A stretch of DNA of 64,000 nucleotides from Thermoanaerobaculia bacterium (GTDB lineage: Bacteria; Acidobacteriota; Thermoanaerobaculia; Multivoradales; J023). The position numbers and the translations under genes are program-made. The stretch spans positions 1-64,000 of the forward strand of contig JALCBJ010000011.1 in NCBI GenBank assembly GCA_028066595.1, written 5' to 3'. Positions 1 through 10,500 of this stretch are shown one piece after another. The stretch's first letter is position 1, and each line of letters opens with the position of its first letter. Under the pieces are notes generated by a model. That model was given only the letters and a program-made list of their open reading frames with translations. It was not told where the DNA came from and ran no database searches.

Positions 1-3000
1 CCCTGGTTCGGGTTGAACGTGGTCGGACAGTTGTCGCAGACGTTGCCGACACCGTCGCTGTCGCCATCTGCCTGATCAGAGTTGGCATCGGCCGGGCAGT
101 TGTCGACGTCGTCGGCATCGCCATCGCCGTCCTGATCGGTCATGAGGAACAGAACCAGGCCGTCGTGGTCGGAAGAGCGAAGCGGGTTGGATCCGTCGTC
201 CTGCTCATTGTCCGGCGCGTCGGCATTGCCGCGGCCGAACTCCATGCCACGGACGAAAGGATCTGCCGCGGCGCTGGTGAGCGCGTGGTCGAGCACCTCT
301 GAGTCGCCGCCGAATATGAAGGAGTAACGGTCAGCGGCAGGCACGTTCAGCGTCTGAACGGTCAGATTGGGATTGACCAGGTCCGCCGGATCCGTGACCA
401 GGTCGTCGGCATCGTTGAAATTGCCGGCGATGCGGCCAACCACGTCGACGTAGCCGTCGGTGAACTCATAGGCATTGAAGTCTCCGATCGCCACGAACGG
501 CACGTTCGGGTTGCTGGTCTGGAAATCCTGCACCATCTGGGCGATGGACTGAGCCTGCTCCAGACGCTTCAGGCGAACACGGTTCCCATCGACCGCGTCG
601 TCGACGCCGTTCAGTGAACGGTTGTGAACCACCAGGGCCGCGAAAGGAAAAGCCACTCCATTGCCGGTGTACTCGGCTTCGAGCAGCAGCGGCGGCCGAT
701 CGTGGAGCAGGGAGTTGTCGAAGGTGAAGAGCTCGGCGGCGCCGAGCTGGCTCACCGAGACACTGCCGATGGCGCCGTCGACCAGGAACCCAACGTCGAT
801 GCCACCGATATCGTTGCCCTCGATCAGCTCTGCGGAGTAGCTGGTCGATGGTTCGTCGCTCAGGATCTGCGCCGCGAGTGCATTCAGGGTCGCGATGTCG
901 TCGACCTCTTGAACGGCGAGGACGTTGGGAGTTCCCAGAACATCGCGGATATGGTCACTGAATTTGCCGATGCGATCCGTCTCCGCGACATCGAGACGCT
1001 CGAGGTTGAGCGACCCGATCGTCATCTCCCCGGAGACCGTCGAACGTACGGCATCAGGAAGCGTGGGCTCGGCGCCGAAGGTGAACGACGTCGGTTGGAG
1101 GACGTAGGCTCCGAACGAGAAGTTCAAGCAACCCTCGGCCGCAATCACCGGAGTTCCGGAGCGCACGTCAGGGGTCATCAGGACGCCGAGACCGTCCGGG
1201 TCGATATCGAAGACCTCCGGGTTGCCGTCCCAGATCGGCAGCCCGGGTAGACCGGGGAACGCGATTCCAGGCTCGCGGAAGACCCGACCGCCGAAGGCGA
1301 CGGGGATGTCTCCGAACCGGTCGGTCGGACCGGCAGTTTCGAAGCCCGAGGCGAGATCGACCCGCATGCCTTCGAAGCGTTCCAGCTCGGCTGGATCGCT
1401 CGCCGTTGTCGACGGGATCGTGTCGTCCAGCGTCTGGAAGGAAGGCAGCGAGTTGCCCATGGAGTCGATGTTGACGATCAGGCCGGTGTCGCCGATCTGC
1501 GTCGAGTCGAAGAACTCCTCGACGGTCCCGGTGACGTCCACCTGGTCTCCGGCCGACACCGTCGGGCCGCTGTCGGTGAAGACGAAGAGGCCGTCTGAGG
1601 TAGTGGCGTCGCCGTCGCCGACGGGGTCCTGGACGTAGAAACCGTTCGTGTCGACGCAGGTGACTAGGACGTCCTCGATGGTGACCAAGTTCCCCAGCTC
1701 GGGCGATACAGCGCCATCGCCTTGCACCTCGGGAATCGTCTTGGTTTCGCTGGTCGGCACGCAGTTCATGGCGAACGCGGTGCCGTCGATCTGGGTTCCG
1801 GGCGAGAAGAGTGCACCGCCAGAACCGGTGGCCGTGGAATGGGCCGCAAAGTTGCCGGTGAGATCGGGATCGCGGGTCAAGCTCTGATCGCTCACTTCGC
1901 TACCGTAGGTCATCTCGTCGAGGGAGAAGCCGTTGTTGGACAACGTGACCGTGTCGCCGGCATTGTTGAGGACGAGACTGTTGGTGGAGGCCTCTTGTGT
2001 CAGGGCTCCGCCGAAAGAGCCGGTGATCACGCCGTCGGAGAAGACGACGACGGCGCAACCGGGAGGCAGCACGGTATTCGCCGGAAACACGTGACGATCG
2101 GTGGCCGCATCGGACAGGACGAAACCGGTGAGGTCGAAGGTGTTCGGCCCGTTGTTGACGATCTCGACGAACTCATCGCCGGTCGAGCTGACCGAGCCGT
2201 CACCGTTGGCGTCCCCACCGCTCGGGTCGGGATCGGCGTGGACCTCGTTGATCACCAGGGGATTCGCGTAGGCTCCGGGTGTCACCGCCGAGGCGACGGT
2301 CCAGGTTGCCGAGACGTCCTCGGAGGTCTCACTGGCGCCGTCGATGCCGTTGGAGCCGGTCTGGACCTCGCCGCCCTCGGAGGGATCGACGCGCGCGTAG
2401 GACTCGCCGACAGCGTGGGCGCTGTCGCTGATCACATCTTGGGAGCCTGTCGGTACGTCGTTCAGGTAAGCCGAAGCGTCCATGTCGCCATCCGGGCCGT
2501 CGATCATGACGCCGCTCTTGTCGACCGCTTCGGCACCGTCACCCCAGAGAGCGTAGTCCACGTCGACCACGAGGTCGCTGGCGCCGTCCCAGAAGTAGAG
2601 GACGATCACCTCTCCGCCGTTGGACAGGCTGCCCTGTCCGTTGATCGATCCGGCAAAGGCCTCGCGCATCTCGGGCACGCCATCGGCGCCTTCGATGACC
2701 ACCTCTTCGAACAGCTCGTACGTGGGGTCGATACCGTATTCCGTGAAGAAGTCATCGGAGCCCGGCACGGCGACCGTCTGGGTCTCTCCGGCACCGATGG
2801 ACGCGCCGTCGGGAAAGCGTGCGTGGAAGTCGCCGAAGGTGCCACCTCCGGCGTTCATGCCCGTCGGGAGGTTGTAGTAGAAGGTCGAGGGCACACCGGT
2901 GAACGTGGCGTCGGTCAGGTAGTAGTCGGAGAGGTCCACTGCAAAGTTGTTGGGGTTGTGGATCTCGACGAACTCTCCCGCGGTCGGCGTCAAGACGATC

Positions 3001-4499
3001 TCCGTCAGAAGGAGCCGCGCCGCAGCAGGCGGTGGGGGGATGTCCTCGCCAGGAGTGGCAGCTCCGACGTCCCAGGTGTTGGAGAGGTCTTCCGAGGTCT
3101 CGTCAGCGCCACCGACACCGTTCGAGCCGCTCGCGGTCTCGGCGCCTTCGTCCAGATCGGTTCGGCGGTAAGCATCGCCGTCGGAATGACTGCTGGGACT
3201 GATGACCTCCTGGGATCCTGTGGCCGTGTCGTTCAGATAGGGCGAGGCCACCATGTCGCCGTCCGGGCCGTCGATCGAGACACCGGTCTTGTCGACCGCT
3301 TCGGCACCGTCACCCCACAGCGCGTAGTCGAGATCGGTCACCAGGTCACTGCTGCCGTCCCAGAAATAGAGAATCGCAACCTCGCCGCTGTTGGAGAGTC
3401 CGCCCTGGTCGTTGATCGAGCCGGCGAAGGCCTCGCGCATGTCCGGGATCGCGTCAGCCGCTCCATCCTCGAAGAGCTCGTAGTCGGGATCGATGCCGTA
3501 TTCGGTGGAGAAATCATCGGAGCCAGCCAACGACACGGTCTGAAACTCCCCGGCACCGATGGAGGCGCCGTCAGGAAAGCGAGCGTGGAAGTCACCGAAG
3601 GAGCCGCCTCCGGCATTCATACCCGTAGGCAGGTTGTAGTAGAAGGTCGAGGGTACGCCGGTGAATGTCGCATCCGTGAGGTAGACGTTGGACAGATCGA
3701 CGGAGAAGGCGTTCGGATTGTGGATCTCGAGGTACTCGCCAGCGGTCGGAGTGACGACGACCTCGGTGAGCAGGAGACGCTGGGCCGATGCCATGACGCC
3801 ACCCGACGCGATCGAGATGTCGTCGATGCCCACCCACTCGTCCGACCCCGAGGCGTTGGCGGTGAGGATGCGCACTTCGACCAGGCTCTGGTTCTCGGCT
3901 GCCATCGGCAGCATGACGCTGATCGGCGTGACCTGCGTCGCCGTATTGGCAGTCGTAGCGTCGGCTACGAAGCCGCCTGCCAGGTTGGTGTAATCGCCGG
4001 CTCCTCCGACGCGGTACTGCAGGGCCACCTGCTGCGTGGCGTCCGTTGACGAGCCTTCGACGTCGCGGACGTTGTAGGTGACGACGATGTCGCTTTCACC
4101 CGTCGTGTCGAGGTGGATGACGAGGTGCGGCGCGTCGGCGGTGCCGCTACCCTGAAGAGCGACGGACGGATCGGTGAGGGTGTCGAATTCGGCGACGCCA
4201 CCGGTCGAGAAAGAGTCGGGATTCGTTTCGTTGGCGTTGACGTCGACCGGGGTCGAGCTGCCGTCCGCGACGATGGTCTGCGGATCGGCGCCGGTGCTGG
4301 CGAGACTGTCGCCCCGGTACCCCACGATGCCTGGAACGCCAGACCAATCGTCATCTGTGGTGATCAGGGTGGTGGTGGACCAGTCTTGAGCAAATGGGAG
4401 AGTCTGGGGCGTGGTGTCGGCCAGCGCGGCCGACGACATGAGCAGGAGGGCCAGCGGAACGCTGAACCAGCCGCGACAACATGATTGGTGTGACTTCAT
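1..4499 (-). CDS. Secreted ExeM/NucH-type endonuclease with lamin-tail domains, 3' end beyond window
   Basis: About 1,499 codons are visible and the frame stays open to the window edge, so the C-terminus is missing. The ATG at 4499 has an AGGA-type ribosome site and opens a signal peptide ending ALA before DTTPQ. Domains in order: an N-terminal beta-rich region (to about residue 230), two near-identical lamin-tail domains (about 235-385 and 492-640), a third divergent one (about 748-860, NEVHADPDP), an OB-like region with FYVQDP (about 920-1000) and an endonuclease/exonuclease/phosphatase domain (about 1155-1450). That last domain has the QEVDD glutamate, GDFNAYEF and the SDHDG catalytic histidine. 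Thrombospondin type-3 calcium repeats (DxDxDGxxD, DNCP) follow from about 1455. Lamin-tail plus nuclease architecture is known for extracellular DNases used on environmental or biofilm DNA; that role here is inference. It lies 181 bases after tamA, so it may have its own promoter. Confidence 0.9.
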   Translation of the reverse strand, partial: MKSHQSCCRGWFSVPLALLLMSSAALADTTPQTLPFAQDWSTTTLITTDDDWSGVPGIVGYRGDSLASTGADPQTIVADGSSTPVDVNANETNPDSFSTGGVAEFDTLTDPSVALQGSGTADAPHLVIHLDTTGESDIVVTYNVRDVEGSSTDATQQVALQYRVGGAGDYTNLAGGFVADATTANTATQVTPISVMLPMAAENQSLVEVRILTANASGSDEWVGIDDISIASGGVMASAQRLLLTEVVVTPTAGEYLEIHNPNAFSVDLSNVYLTDATFTGVPSTFYYNLPTGMNAGGGSFGDFHARFPDGASIGAGEFQTVSLAGSDDFSTEYGIDPDYELFEDGAADAIPDMREAFAGSINDQGGLSNSGEVAILYFWDGSSDLVTDLDYALWGDGAEAVDKTGVSIDGPDGDMVASPYLNDTATGSQEVISPSSHSDGDAYRRTDLDEGAETASGSNGVGGADETSEDLSNTWDVGAATPGEDIPPPPAAARLLLTEIVLTPTAGEFVEIHNPNNFAVDLSDYYLTDATFTGVPSTFYYNLPTGMNAGGGTFGDFHARFPDGASIGAGETQTVAVPGSDDFFTEYGIDPTYELFEEVVIEGADGVPEMREAFAGSINGQGSLSNGGEVIVLYFWDGASDLVVDVDYALWGDGAEAVDKSGVMIDGPDGDMDASAYLNDVPTGSQDVISDSAHAVGESYARVDPSEGGEVQTGSNGIDGASETSEDVSATWTVASAVTPGAYANPLVINEVHADPDPSGGDANGDGSVSSTGDEFVEIVNNGPNTFDLTGFVLSDAATDRHVFPANTVLPPGCAVVVFSDGVITGSFGGALTQEASTNSLVLNNAGDTVTLSNNGFSLDEMTYGSEVSDQSLTRDPDLTGNFAAHSTATGSGGALFSPGTQIDGTAFAMNCVPTSETKTIPEVQGDGAVSPELGNLVTIEDVLVTCVDTNGFYVQDPVGDGDATTSDGLFVFTDSGPTVSAGDQVDVTGTVEEFFDSTQIGDTGLIVNIDSMGNSLPSFQTLDDTIPSTTASDPAELERFEGMRVDLASGFETAGPTDRFGDIPVAFGGRVFREPGIAFPGLPGLPIWDGNPEVFDIDPDGLGVLMTPDVRSGTPVIAAEGCLNFSFGAYVLQPTSFTFGAEPTLPDAVRSTVSGEMTIGSLNLERLDVAETDRIGKFSDHIRDVLGTPNVLAVQEVDDIATLNALAAQILSDEPSTSYSAELIEGNDIGGIDVGFLVDGAIGSVSVSQLGAAELFTFDNSLLHDRPPLLLEAEYTGNGVAFPFAALVVHNRSLNGVDDAVDGNRVRLKRLEQAQSIAQMVQDFQTSNPNVPFVAIGDFNAYEFTDGYVDVVGRIAGNFNDADDLVTDPADLVNPNLTVQTLNVPAADRYSFIFGGDSEVLDHALTSAAADPFVRGMEFGRGNADAPDNEQDDGSNPLRSSDHDGLVLFLMTDQDGDGDADDVDNCPADANSDQADGDSDGVGNVCDNCPTTFNPNQ
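2264..3805 (-). repeat. Two tandem ~771-bp units inside the nuclease gene (duplicated lamin-tail segment)
   Basis: Corresponding landmarks in the two copies are 771 bases (257 codons) apart, for example ATGTCGCC at 2482 and 3253. Both units begin with RLLLTE, share TPTAGE and EIHNPN, and share long stretches such as PSTFYYNLPTGMNAGGG followed by FGDFHARFPDGASIGAGE. DNA identity is high in places. This is an in-frame internal duplication that has diverged modestly. Unit boundaries are approximate. Confidence 0.85.
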
Positions 4500-4680
4500 G
4501 AATCCGGATTTCCTCGGGTTGCATGCGCACCTGTGGTAGCGCTTTGGGGGGGACGAGCGACTCTGGTTACGCTCGATGAGCTTCGAGAAGACAGTTGGAG
4601 GGTCTTGTGAAGATCTCCCCCCACTCGTGCCGGCTACTCTTCGGAGTGATCCCCGACGGTAGGCCCGGTTGGCCGACACT

Positions 4681-7566
4681 TCAAAACGGATTGCCGAAGC
4701 TCAAGAAAAATACCGGACCGGCCTCTTCGAAGAACAGGCGGTCCAACTTCCACCCGATCTCTATTCGTACCGGCCCTACGGGCGAACGGTATCGCAGTCC
4801 GACGCCCGCGCCTACACGGAGGTCGTCGGCTCGGAGATCGCGCCAATCCGCCCAGACGTTGCCGACGTCCGACCAGACGACGCCTCCGAAGTCACCAGCG
4901 ATCGGGAACCGATAGTCGAGGTTGAACAGTAGGAGGCCGTTGCCTCCCAACTGGAGAATACGGCCGTCTTCCGTTTCGAGGAGGCTCTGGCCCAAAAGGC
5001 CGAGGGCGTCACGCTCGTAGGCTCGGTGACTGGTTCGGCCACCGGCGAAGAAGCGCTCGGAGATCGGAACGCGCGAAGAGGGTTGGGAGGGATCGAGGAA
5101 AGGGTCCGAAGTGGGCATGGAGCCGATGGGTTCGATGGCTCCGAATCTTGCGCTCCAGGCCAGAACCCCGGCGCGGTGGAGCGAATGGTGCCAGGTTTGT
5201 TGTACGAAGAGCTTGGCAAAATCGGCCTCTGCGTCGAGGGCCGGGAAAGCCCATTCCAGTTGAAACGCCGTCGAGCCACCTTGACGGGGATCGAGAGGGT
5301 CGTCCCGTCGGTCGTAGAAGAAGTTCGGCGTGATGCTCGAGATCTCGACGTCCTGGTCCTCTCGTTCGAGTCCTGCGAGGTCAGGCTGGCCCGAGATCTC
5401 CACCAGACGGTAGTCCCAGGTCAGGCCCCAACGGAAACGTCCACGGTCGCGAATCAGCGCCAGCTGGGCACCGGTTTCTTGGACCGAGAACGTAGGCCGC
5501 TCCTCGTCACGCACGAAGAGCGACCACGTGAGGGGTAGCTTGCGGCGGAGCAGCGACGGGTCGTCGAAGACGAGGCGAGCCCGCCGGTCGTTCTCGCTCG
5601 CCCTGAGGTCGAGCTGAAACCGAGCGGCGCGGCCGGCGATGTGGCTGCGGGTGAGGCCGAAGAGACCACCGAGGCCGTCGTCGGAATGGAAGCTGAGTCC
5701 GTACGACACCCGCCATCGGCTACCTTCTTCGAGGTCGATCAGGACATCTCGACTGCGGACACCATCTTGGGGCGGCGTGGGGCCTGAAGGCGAGGGCTCG
5801 ACCTCGACCTTCGAAAAGACGCCCAATCGATAGAGATCGCGCTCTGCGCGCAGCAGGCCGCGCCTGCGAAGCGGCTTGCCTTTCTGCAGGTCGGCAAACT
5901 CGCGAACGACTTCAGGGCGGGTCCGCACGAGCCCGCGCAGGACGAGGCGGTCGACCACGGTGCGGGGGCCCTCTTCGACGTGGAGCGCGACGTCCACCAG
6001 CGAGCGGTCGTCGTTCCAATCGAGCCGCGGCGTGACAAGGGCGACTCGGTAGCCTTCATCTTCGTAGAGAGCACGCAGGACATCCACCGCATCGTCCAGC
6101 AGCAGCGGGTGGAACGGACCGCCCGGCTGCAGAGTCAGGCGATCTCGAACCTCGACTTCGTCGAATGCTTCCACTCCGTCCAGATCGAGATTCACCACCC
6201 GCTGGCGCGGTCCTTCATCGATGGGTATCCGCAGGGCGAGGCTGCCCGGCCCCGACCGATCGCCGGGCTCCGAGAACGTGATCTCCGGAGGATGCACCAC
6301 GACCTCGGAAAAGCCTTGCAGCAGATAGTAGGACCGGATGGTCTCGAGGTCCGACACCAACTGGTCGTCCACCAGACGGCCAGAGCCAGGCTCGAGCCAG
6401 CGCTTCACGCGGGTAGAGATCAAGCGGAGAAGGTCGTCGTCAGATACCGCTTCGTTGCCGGCGAAGTCGATCGTTCGAAGCCACCAGCGTTCTCCCGGCT
6501 CGATCTTGAGACGCCAGCGTTGAGACGGGGCGCTGTCTTCCGTTTCGTCCGATCGACGTTCCACTTGGACCCGAGCAAGCCGGTACCCCCTTTCCTGGTA
6601 GCGACGCCGGATCTCCTGAGCGCTACTGCGCAGCAAGTCCTCACGGAACGGGCGCTCGCCGAGGAAGGGTAGGAATCCGTGCCGACGTAGGGCCCGGGTC
6701 TCGGCGCCGATCACCTCCACTTCGATTCGCGGCCCCGGTTCCATGGGAAAGGAGAGGATGGCCTGTTTCGGTGTCGGGAACTCTGTTTGGGGATCGGAGA
6801 CCTCCGCGGCCAGGTAGCCTCGCTCCGCCAGGTGGCGGCGCAGGTGCTCGCGAGATTCCTCGAGTCGATCCGGCCGCCAGGGGTCACCGACCTCGACCGG
6901 CAGCGCGTCGAGTAGCGTGCCGACTTCCGATGGCTCCAACCGGAGGCCATCGAAGCGGATCTCCGACACCACAGGCCTCTCGCCGGGCGTTACCGCGACC
7001 TGCAGGTCGACTTGATTGATCTGGCCCGTGGGTACGAGCTCGGCGTCGATGTGGACATCCCGGAAACCTCGATCGAGCCAAGCCTGCCGTAGCGACTCGA
7101 GGCCGTCCTGGAGACGGTCCTCGTCGAGGATCTGACCTTCACGCAGCCCGAGGTCGCGTTTGGTCCGACTTCCGCCTCCCGCTTCCTCTATCAAGAGCTC
7201 GATCCGCCGGAGCCGAAGATAGCCTCGCAGTACCAGGACGACACCCACACCGCCCGCATTGTCGTCGTCGAAGGTCAGAAGCTCGAGCTCTGCGAACAGG
7301 CCGCTGGCGTGGGCATTGGAAAGCGTCCGGCGCACGGCCGCGGGCGTCAAGGGAGCCCCTATTTCCAGTTCGAGCAGGCGGCCGAGATCGATGCGGTGAG
7401 CGAGTTCCTCGTCGGTGCGGATCTCGATGGACGTGACGAGCGGAGGGTCGGCAGGTGCCGCCATGGGGCTCACGAACGTTCCGACCAGGAGGATGATCCA
7501 GCCGAGACGCCACGGCAACCGATGCGCTCGTCGGGAGTCGGATCGGTCGCCGTTCGATGGGTCCAC
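4681..7566 (-). CDS. TamA/BamA-like Omp85 outer-membrane assembly protein with about seven POTRA repeats
   Basis: 961 codons. GTG at 7566 begins two bases after the tamB stop; a TTG overlapping that stop is an alternative. The N-terminus has a long basic n-region, then a hydrophobic stretch (WIILLVGTFVSP) and AAPAD, as in a signal peptide. I count about seven POTRA-like beta-alpha-alpha-beta units, starting near VTSIEIRT, RRIELLIEE, VSEIRFDG, IEVEVIGAE, LRTIDFAGNE, VVNLDLDG and VDRLVLRG. A 16-strand-type barrel follows and ends in phenylalanine (FLSFGNPF), the usual outer-membrane signature. Usual counts are three POTRAs for TamA and five for BamA, so this one is long. The loop-6 motif normally RGY/F reads HRAYERD here. 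Position after tamB argues for a TamA role; a BamA role cannot be excluded. Confidence 0.9.
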   Translation of the reverse strand: MDPSNGDRSDSRRAHRLPWRLGWIILLVGTFVSPMAAPADPPLVTSIEIRTDEELAHRIDLGRLLELEIGAPLTPAAVRRTLSNAHASGLFAELELLTFDDDNAGGVGVVLVLRGYLRLRRIELLIEEAGGGSRTKRDLGLREGQILDEDRLQDGLESLRQAWLDRGFRDVHIDAELVPTGQINQVDLQVAVTPGERPVVSEIRFDGLRLEPSEVGTLLDALPVEVGDPWRPDRLEESREHLRRHLAERGYLAAEVSDPQTEFPTPKQAILSFPMEPGPRIEVEVIGAETRALRRHGFLPFLGERPFREDLLRSSAQEIRRRYQERGYRLARVQVERRSDETEDSAPSQRWRLKIEPGERWWLRTIDFAGNEAVSDDDLLRLISTRVKRWLEPGSGRLVDDQLVSDLETIRSYYLLQGFSEVVVHPPEITFSEPGDRSGPGSLALRIPIDEGPRQRVVNLDLDGVEAFDEVEVRDRLTLQPGGPFHPLLLDDAVDVLRALYEDEGYRVALVTPRLDWNDDRSLVDVALHVEEGPRTVVDRLVLRGLVRTRPEVVREFADLQKGKPLRRRGLLRAERDLYRLGVFSKVEVEPSPSGPTPPQDGVRSRDVLIDLEEGSRWRVSYGLSFHSDDGLGGLFGLTRSHIAGRAARFQLDLRASENDRRARLVFDDPSLLRRKLPLTWSLFVRDEERPTFSVQETGAQLALIRDRGRFRWGLTWDYRLVEISGQPDLAGLEREDQDVEISSITPNFFYDRRDDPLDPRQGGSTAFQLEWAFPALDAEADFAKLFVQQTWHHSLHRAGVLAWSARFGAIEPIGSMPTSDPFLDPSQPSSRVPISERFFAGGRTSHRAYERDALGLLGQSLLETEDGRILQLGGNGLLLFNLDYRFPIAGDFGGVVWSDVGNVWADWRDLRADDLRVGAGVGLRYRSPVGPVRIEIGWKLDRLFFEEAGPVFFLSFGNPF

Positions 7567-7568
7567 AG

Positions 7569-10500
7569 TCAAAACGTCGAGTCCCAGCGGGCATCCGCGG
7601 AGTACGAGTTGTCGCCGTTCTGCGTCAGCACCAGCGTCAGACCCTCGGCAACGCGCCACTCGATCTGCAAACGCTGATTGTCGTTCGACGACGGATCCAC
7701 GGAGTAGGTGACGAACACGTCCTTCGACAGACGCTTGCCGACGGTGATCCGAGCCTTGGACAGATTGTCGCGATCCGAACCGGTCAGCGGATCGATGCGG
7801 AACTTGTCGAGGCCGAAAAGGCCCGACACGCGATCGCCGATGGCCGCGGCGGCCTGACCGTAGAGAAAGCCCGCAGCGCTGGTGCTCTCCTCGTCGGACA
7901 GACGGGCGATCCGTGGATCGAGGAGCTGAGCCTCGGTTTCTACGACATCGCCGCCTGCCAGAAGGCGGAACAGTTCCACGTCTGGAAGTGGTGGGTCGGA
8001 GGAGAAGCGCGTTTCGAGGCGCTCCAAACTGCCGAAGGCAGACAGGGTGACGTCGAAGTCACGCACGCGCGAGGTGGCCGAGAGGTCGATTTCGGCTTTC
8101 GAGTCGTAGGGATCGACGAACAGAATGCGGCCCCGGTCGACCACATAGTCGACGCCGTTGTAGACCAGGGTTCCGCCCTCGTCGATCGCCACCTCGCCGT
8201 ACAGGACCGGCGTCGCCAGGTCGCCGCGCAGGAAGAGGTCTGCGGAACCGGACATCTGTGCGAGATTGTTGTCGACGAGCACGGCACCGGGCGCTGATAG
8301 CTGTACGTTGAGGGCAATGGCCGACAGGACGTGGTCGGCCGGTGACACCTCAAGACGCCGGCGTCGAAACAGCTCGCGTAGCAGCTCACTCACTTCGAAT
8401 CGCAGATCCTGCCGCCATCCCAGCTGTCGCAGGTCAGCGCGACCGGTCACCTGGGCGCCGGAGGCCGTCGACGTCATCACCAGCTCGGCGTCGCCCGCCA
8501 GGCTCCAGCCGTCGGGATGCCGGAGGTCGACATGGTCGGCCTCGAGAGTCAGGCGGTAACTCGGGCTGTCGGTCGCTGATACGCCGGCCGATCGTTCACG
8601 GGGTGAGGCCAACGTCATGCGGCCCCCCAGGCGCACATCACCGCCGGCGAAACGGCCGCGGAGCTGGTCGATGCGCAGACGCCGGCCGTCAGCGTGCAGG
8701 CTACCTTCCAGATCGGTGACCGCCTGAGGCATGCCCGGCACGTCGAAGACTCCGTTCTCCAGACGGGCGACGCCGGATAGGTCGGGAGCCGTGGGATCTC
8801 CGGTCAAACGTCCCTCGACGCCCAGCCGGCCAGAAACTGGGAGCTCCGGAACGGCGAGCAGGCGCACCCACGAGGCGTCCAGCTCGGCTCGCAGCTCCAG
8901 GTCGGCTCGGGCCATTCCGAAGGCGTCGTACACCGTACCCGCCAGAGCCACGCGACTGTCTGTGGCCGAGTCCACCAGCTCTGCCGTTTCGATACGCAGG
9001 GCCCGCTCGCCGGTGGCTTCGGCGTCTGTCTCCGTGCAGCAAAGAACGACCACCGGATCCTGCGCTTTCAGCTCGACTGACCGCGGTTCGTCGTCGGGAG
9101 CGTCGTCACGGCCCGGGACGACGAGCCGCAGCTCCAGCGGGTTCAGCACAACGCGGACCTCGGGATCAGGCCACGGTCCCGAGACCTGGATCTCTCCGCC
9201 CACCCGCCCTCCGATCGTGCGATCCGGCGTCTCGTCTTCGGCGGCCCCGGTCTCCCATCCCAGTACCGTCAGCAGAGCTGCCAGATCGTCGGCGCGTAGC
9301 GCGAAATCGAGTTGCGCGGAGTGGAGATCGAGATCACCTCCTCCTTCGATGAGGAGGGAGTTGCCCAGGCCCGCCGCCGCCGCCAGCTTGCGACCATCCC
9401 AAACGACATCGAGCCGCGATGTTCCCGGCAGCGGACGATCTGCCAAACGCAGCCGTTGACTCGTCAGGCGCAACTCCAGCTCCGGCTGCCGAAAGTCGCC
9501 ACCGAGGTGCGCTTCGAGCGCGAGGATGCCGTTCAGATCCTCGCGTGTCCGATAGTCCGACAGCGGCTCTTCTTCGAGGTCGAGGAAGGGGGAAGCGAGG
9601 CGTAGGTCCAGCAGACCGGACTGCCCTTCCGACCCGTCCCGCGAGTCCGACGGCAGAACGACGCTGCCCGCTCCGGAGATCACCCCCGAGGCCGACCGTA
9701 GGTCCAATGACCGGACGTCGAGTGTGCCGTCCTTCCAGGTCAGCCGAGTCGCCAACGCATCGATCGGTACTGGGCGCCCCGGCGTTTTCAGGACTGCGGG
9801 TTCCAGCGTCGCGGCGAGCATGCCGGAGGAAGGCGAGTCATGGGGTAGCAGCAGCTCCATGCGGCCCGAGATGTCACCATCGAGAGGCAGAGTTGGCAGG
9901 TCTTCCAGCCAAGGCTGGACGTCTGCCATGGGCCACCGGAAGGCGTCGAAGGTGAGATGTAGGGGCTCCGTTTCCGCGAAAGGCGCGTTGCCCTCCACGT
10001 GCAATGCATGATCCGGGTTGCCGAGGTCGAGCCGTAGGTTCCACAGACCGACGGTGTCGGCCGTCAAGCTGCCGACGGCGCGTTCGGTAACCAGCCTCGG
10101 GGTCTCCACGTTCTCGAGACGGAGAGTCAATTCTGTGCGCGGGTTGCCAGAACCGAGCTCGAGGTGGCCAACGAGATGTCCGGAACCGGAGATCGGCAGC
10201 CAACTGGGCACGATCTCGGGATCTGCCAGTGGTAGCAATGGCAGCAGCTCGCCGACGTCGGACGTCGCAACGTCGTAGTTCCAGCGACCCTCGTCGCTCT
10301 TCAGGTCGTACCAGCCGGCAGCCAGTGCACTCTGGGTAGAGTTAGCCAGGGTCAGTGAGTCCGCGTGCACCACGCCGCCTTCGATACGCAGAGGAAACGC
10401 GCCTTCGAGCGCCAGGCTTCGAGGATCCGGATAGTGCGGATCGGCGGTGACGAATAGCTCGCCGCGACCGTCGCCGCTCCGGCATGTTTCAGCAGTCTGC

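Noticed and set aside
1722..4049. 775-codon open frame on the plus strand
   Set aside because: It lies antisense inside the lamin-tail/nuclease gene. Its translation is a low-complexity arginine/glycine/valine shadow without domains, and the minus-strand frame has clear signal peptide, lamin-tail and nuclease motifs.
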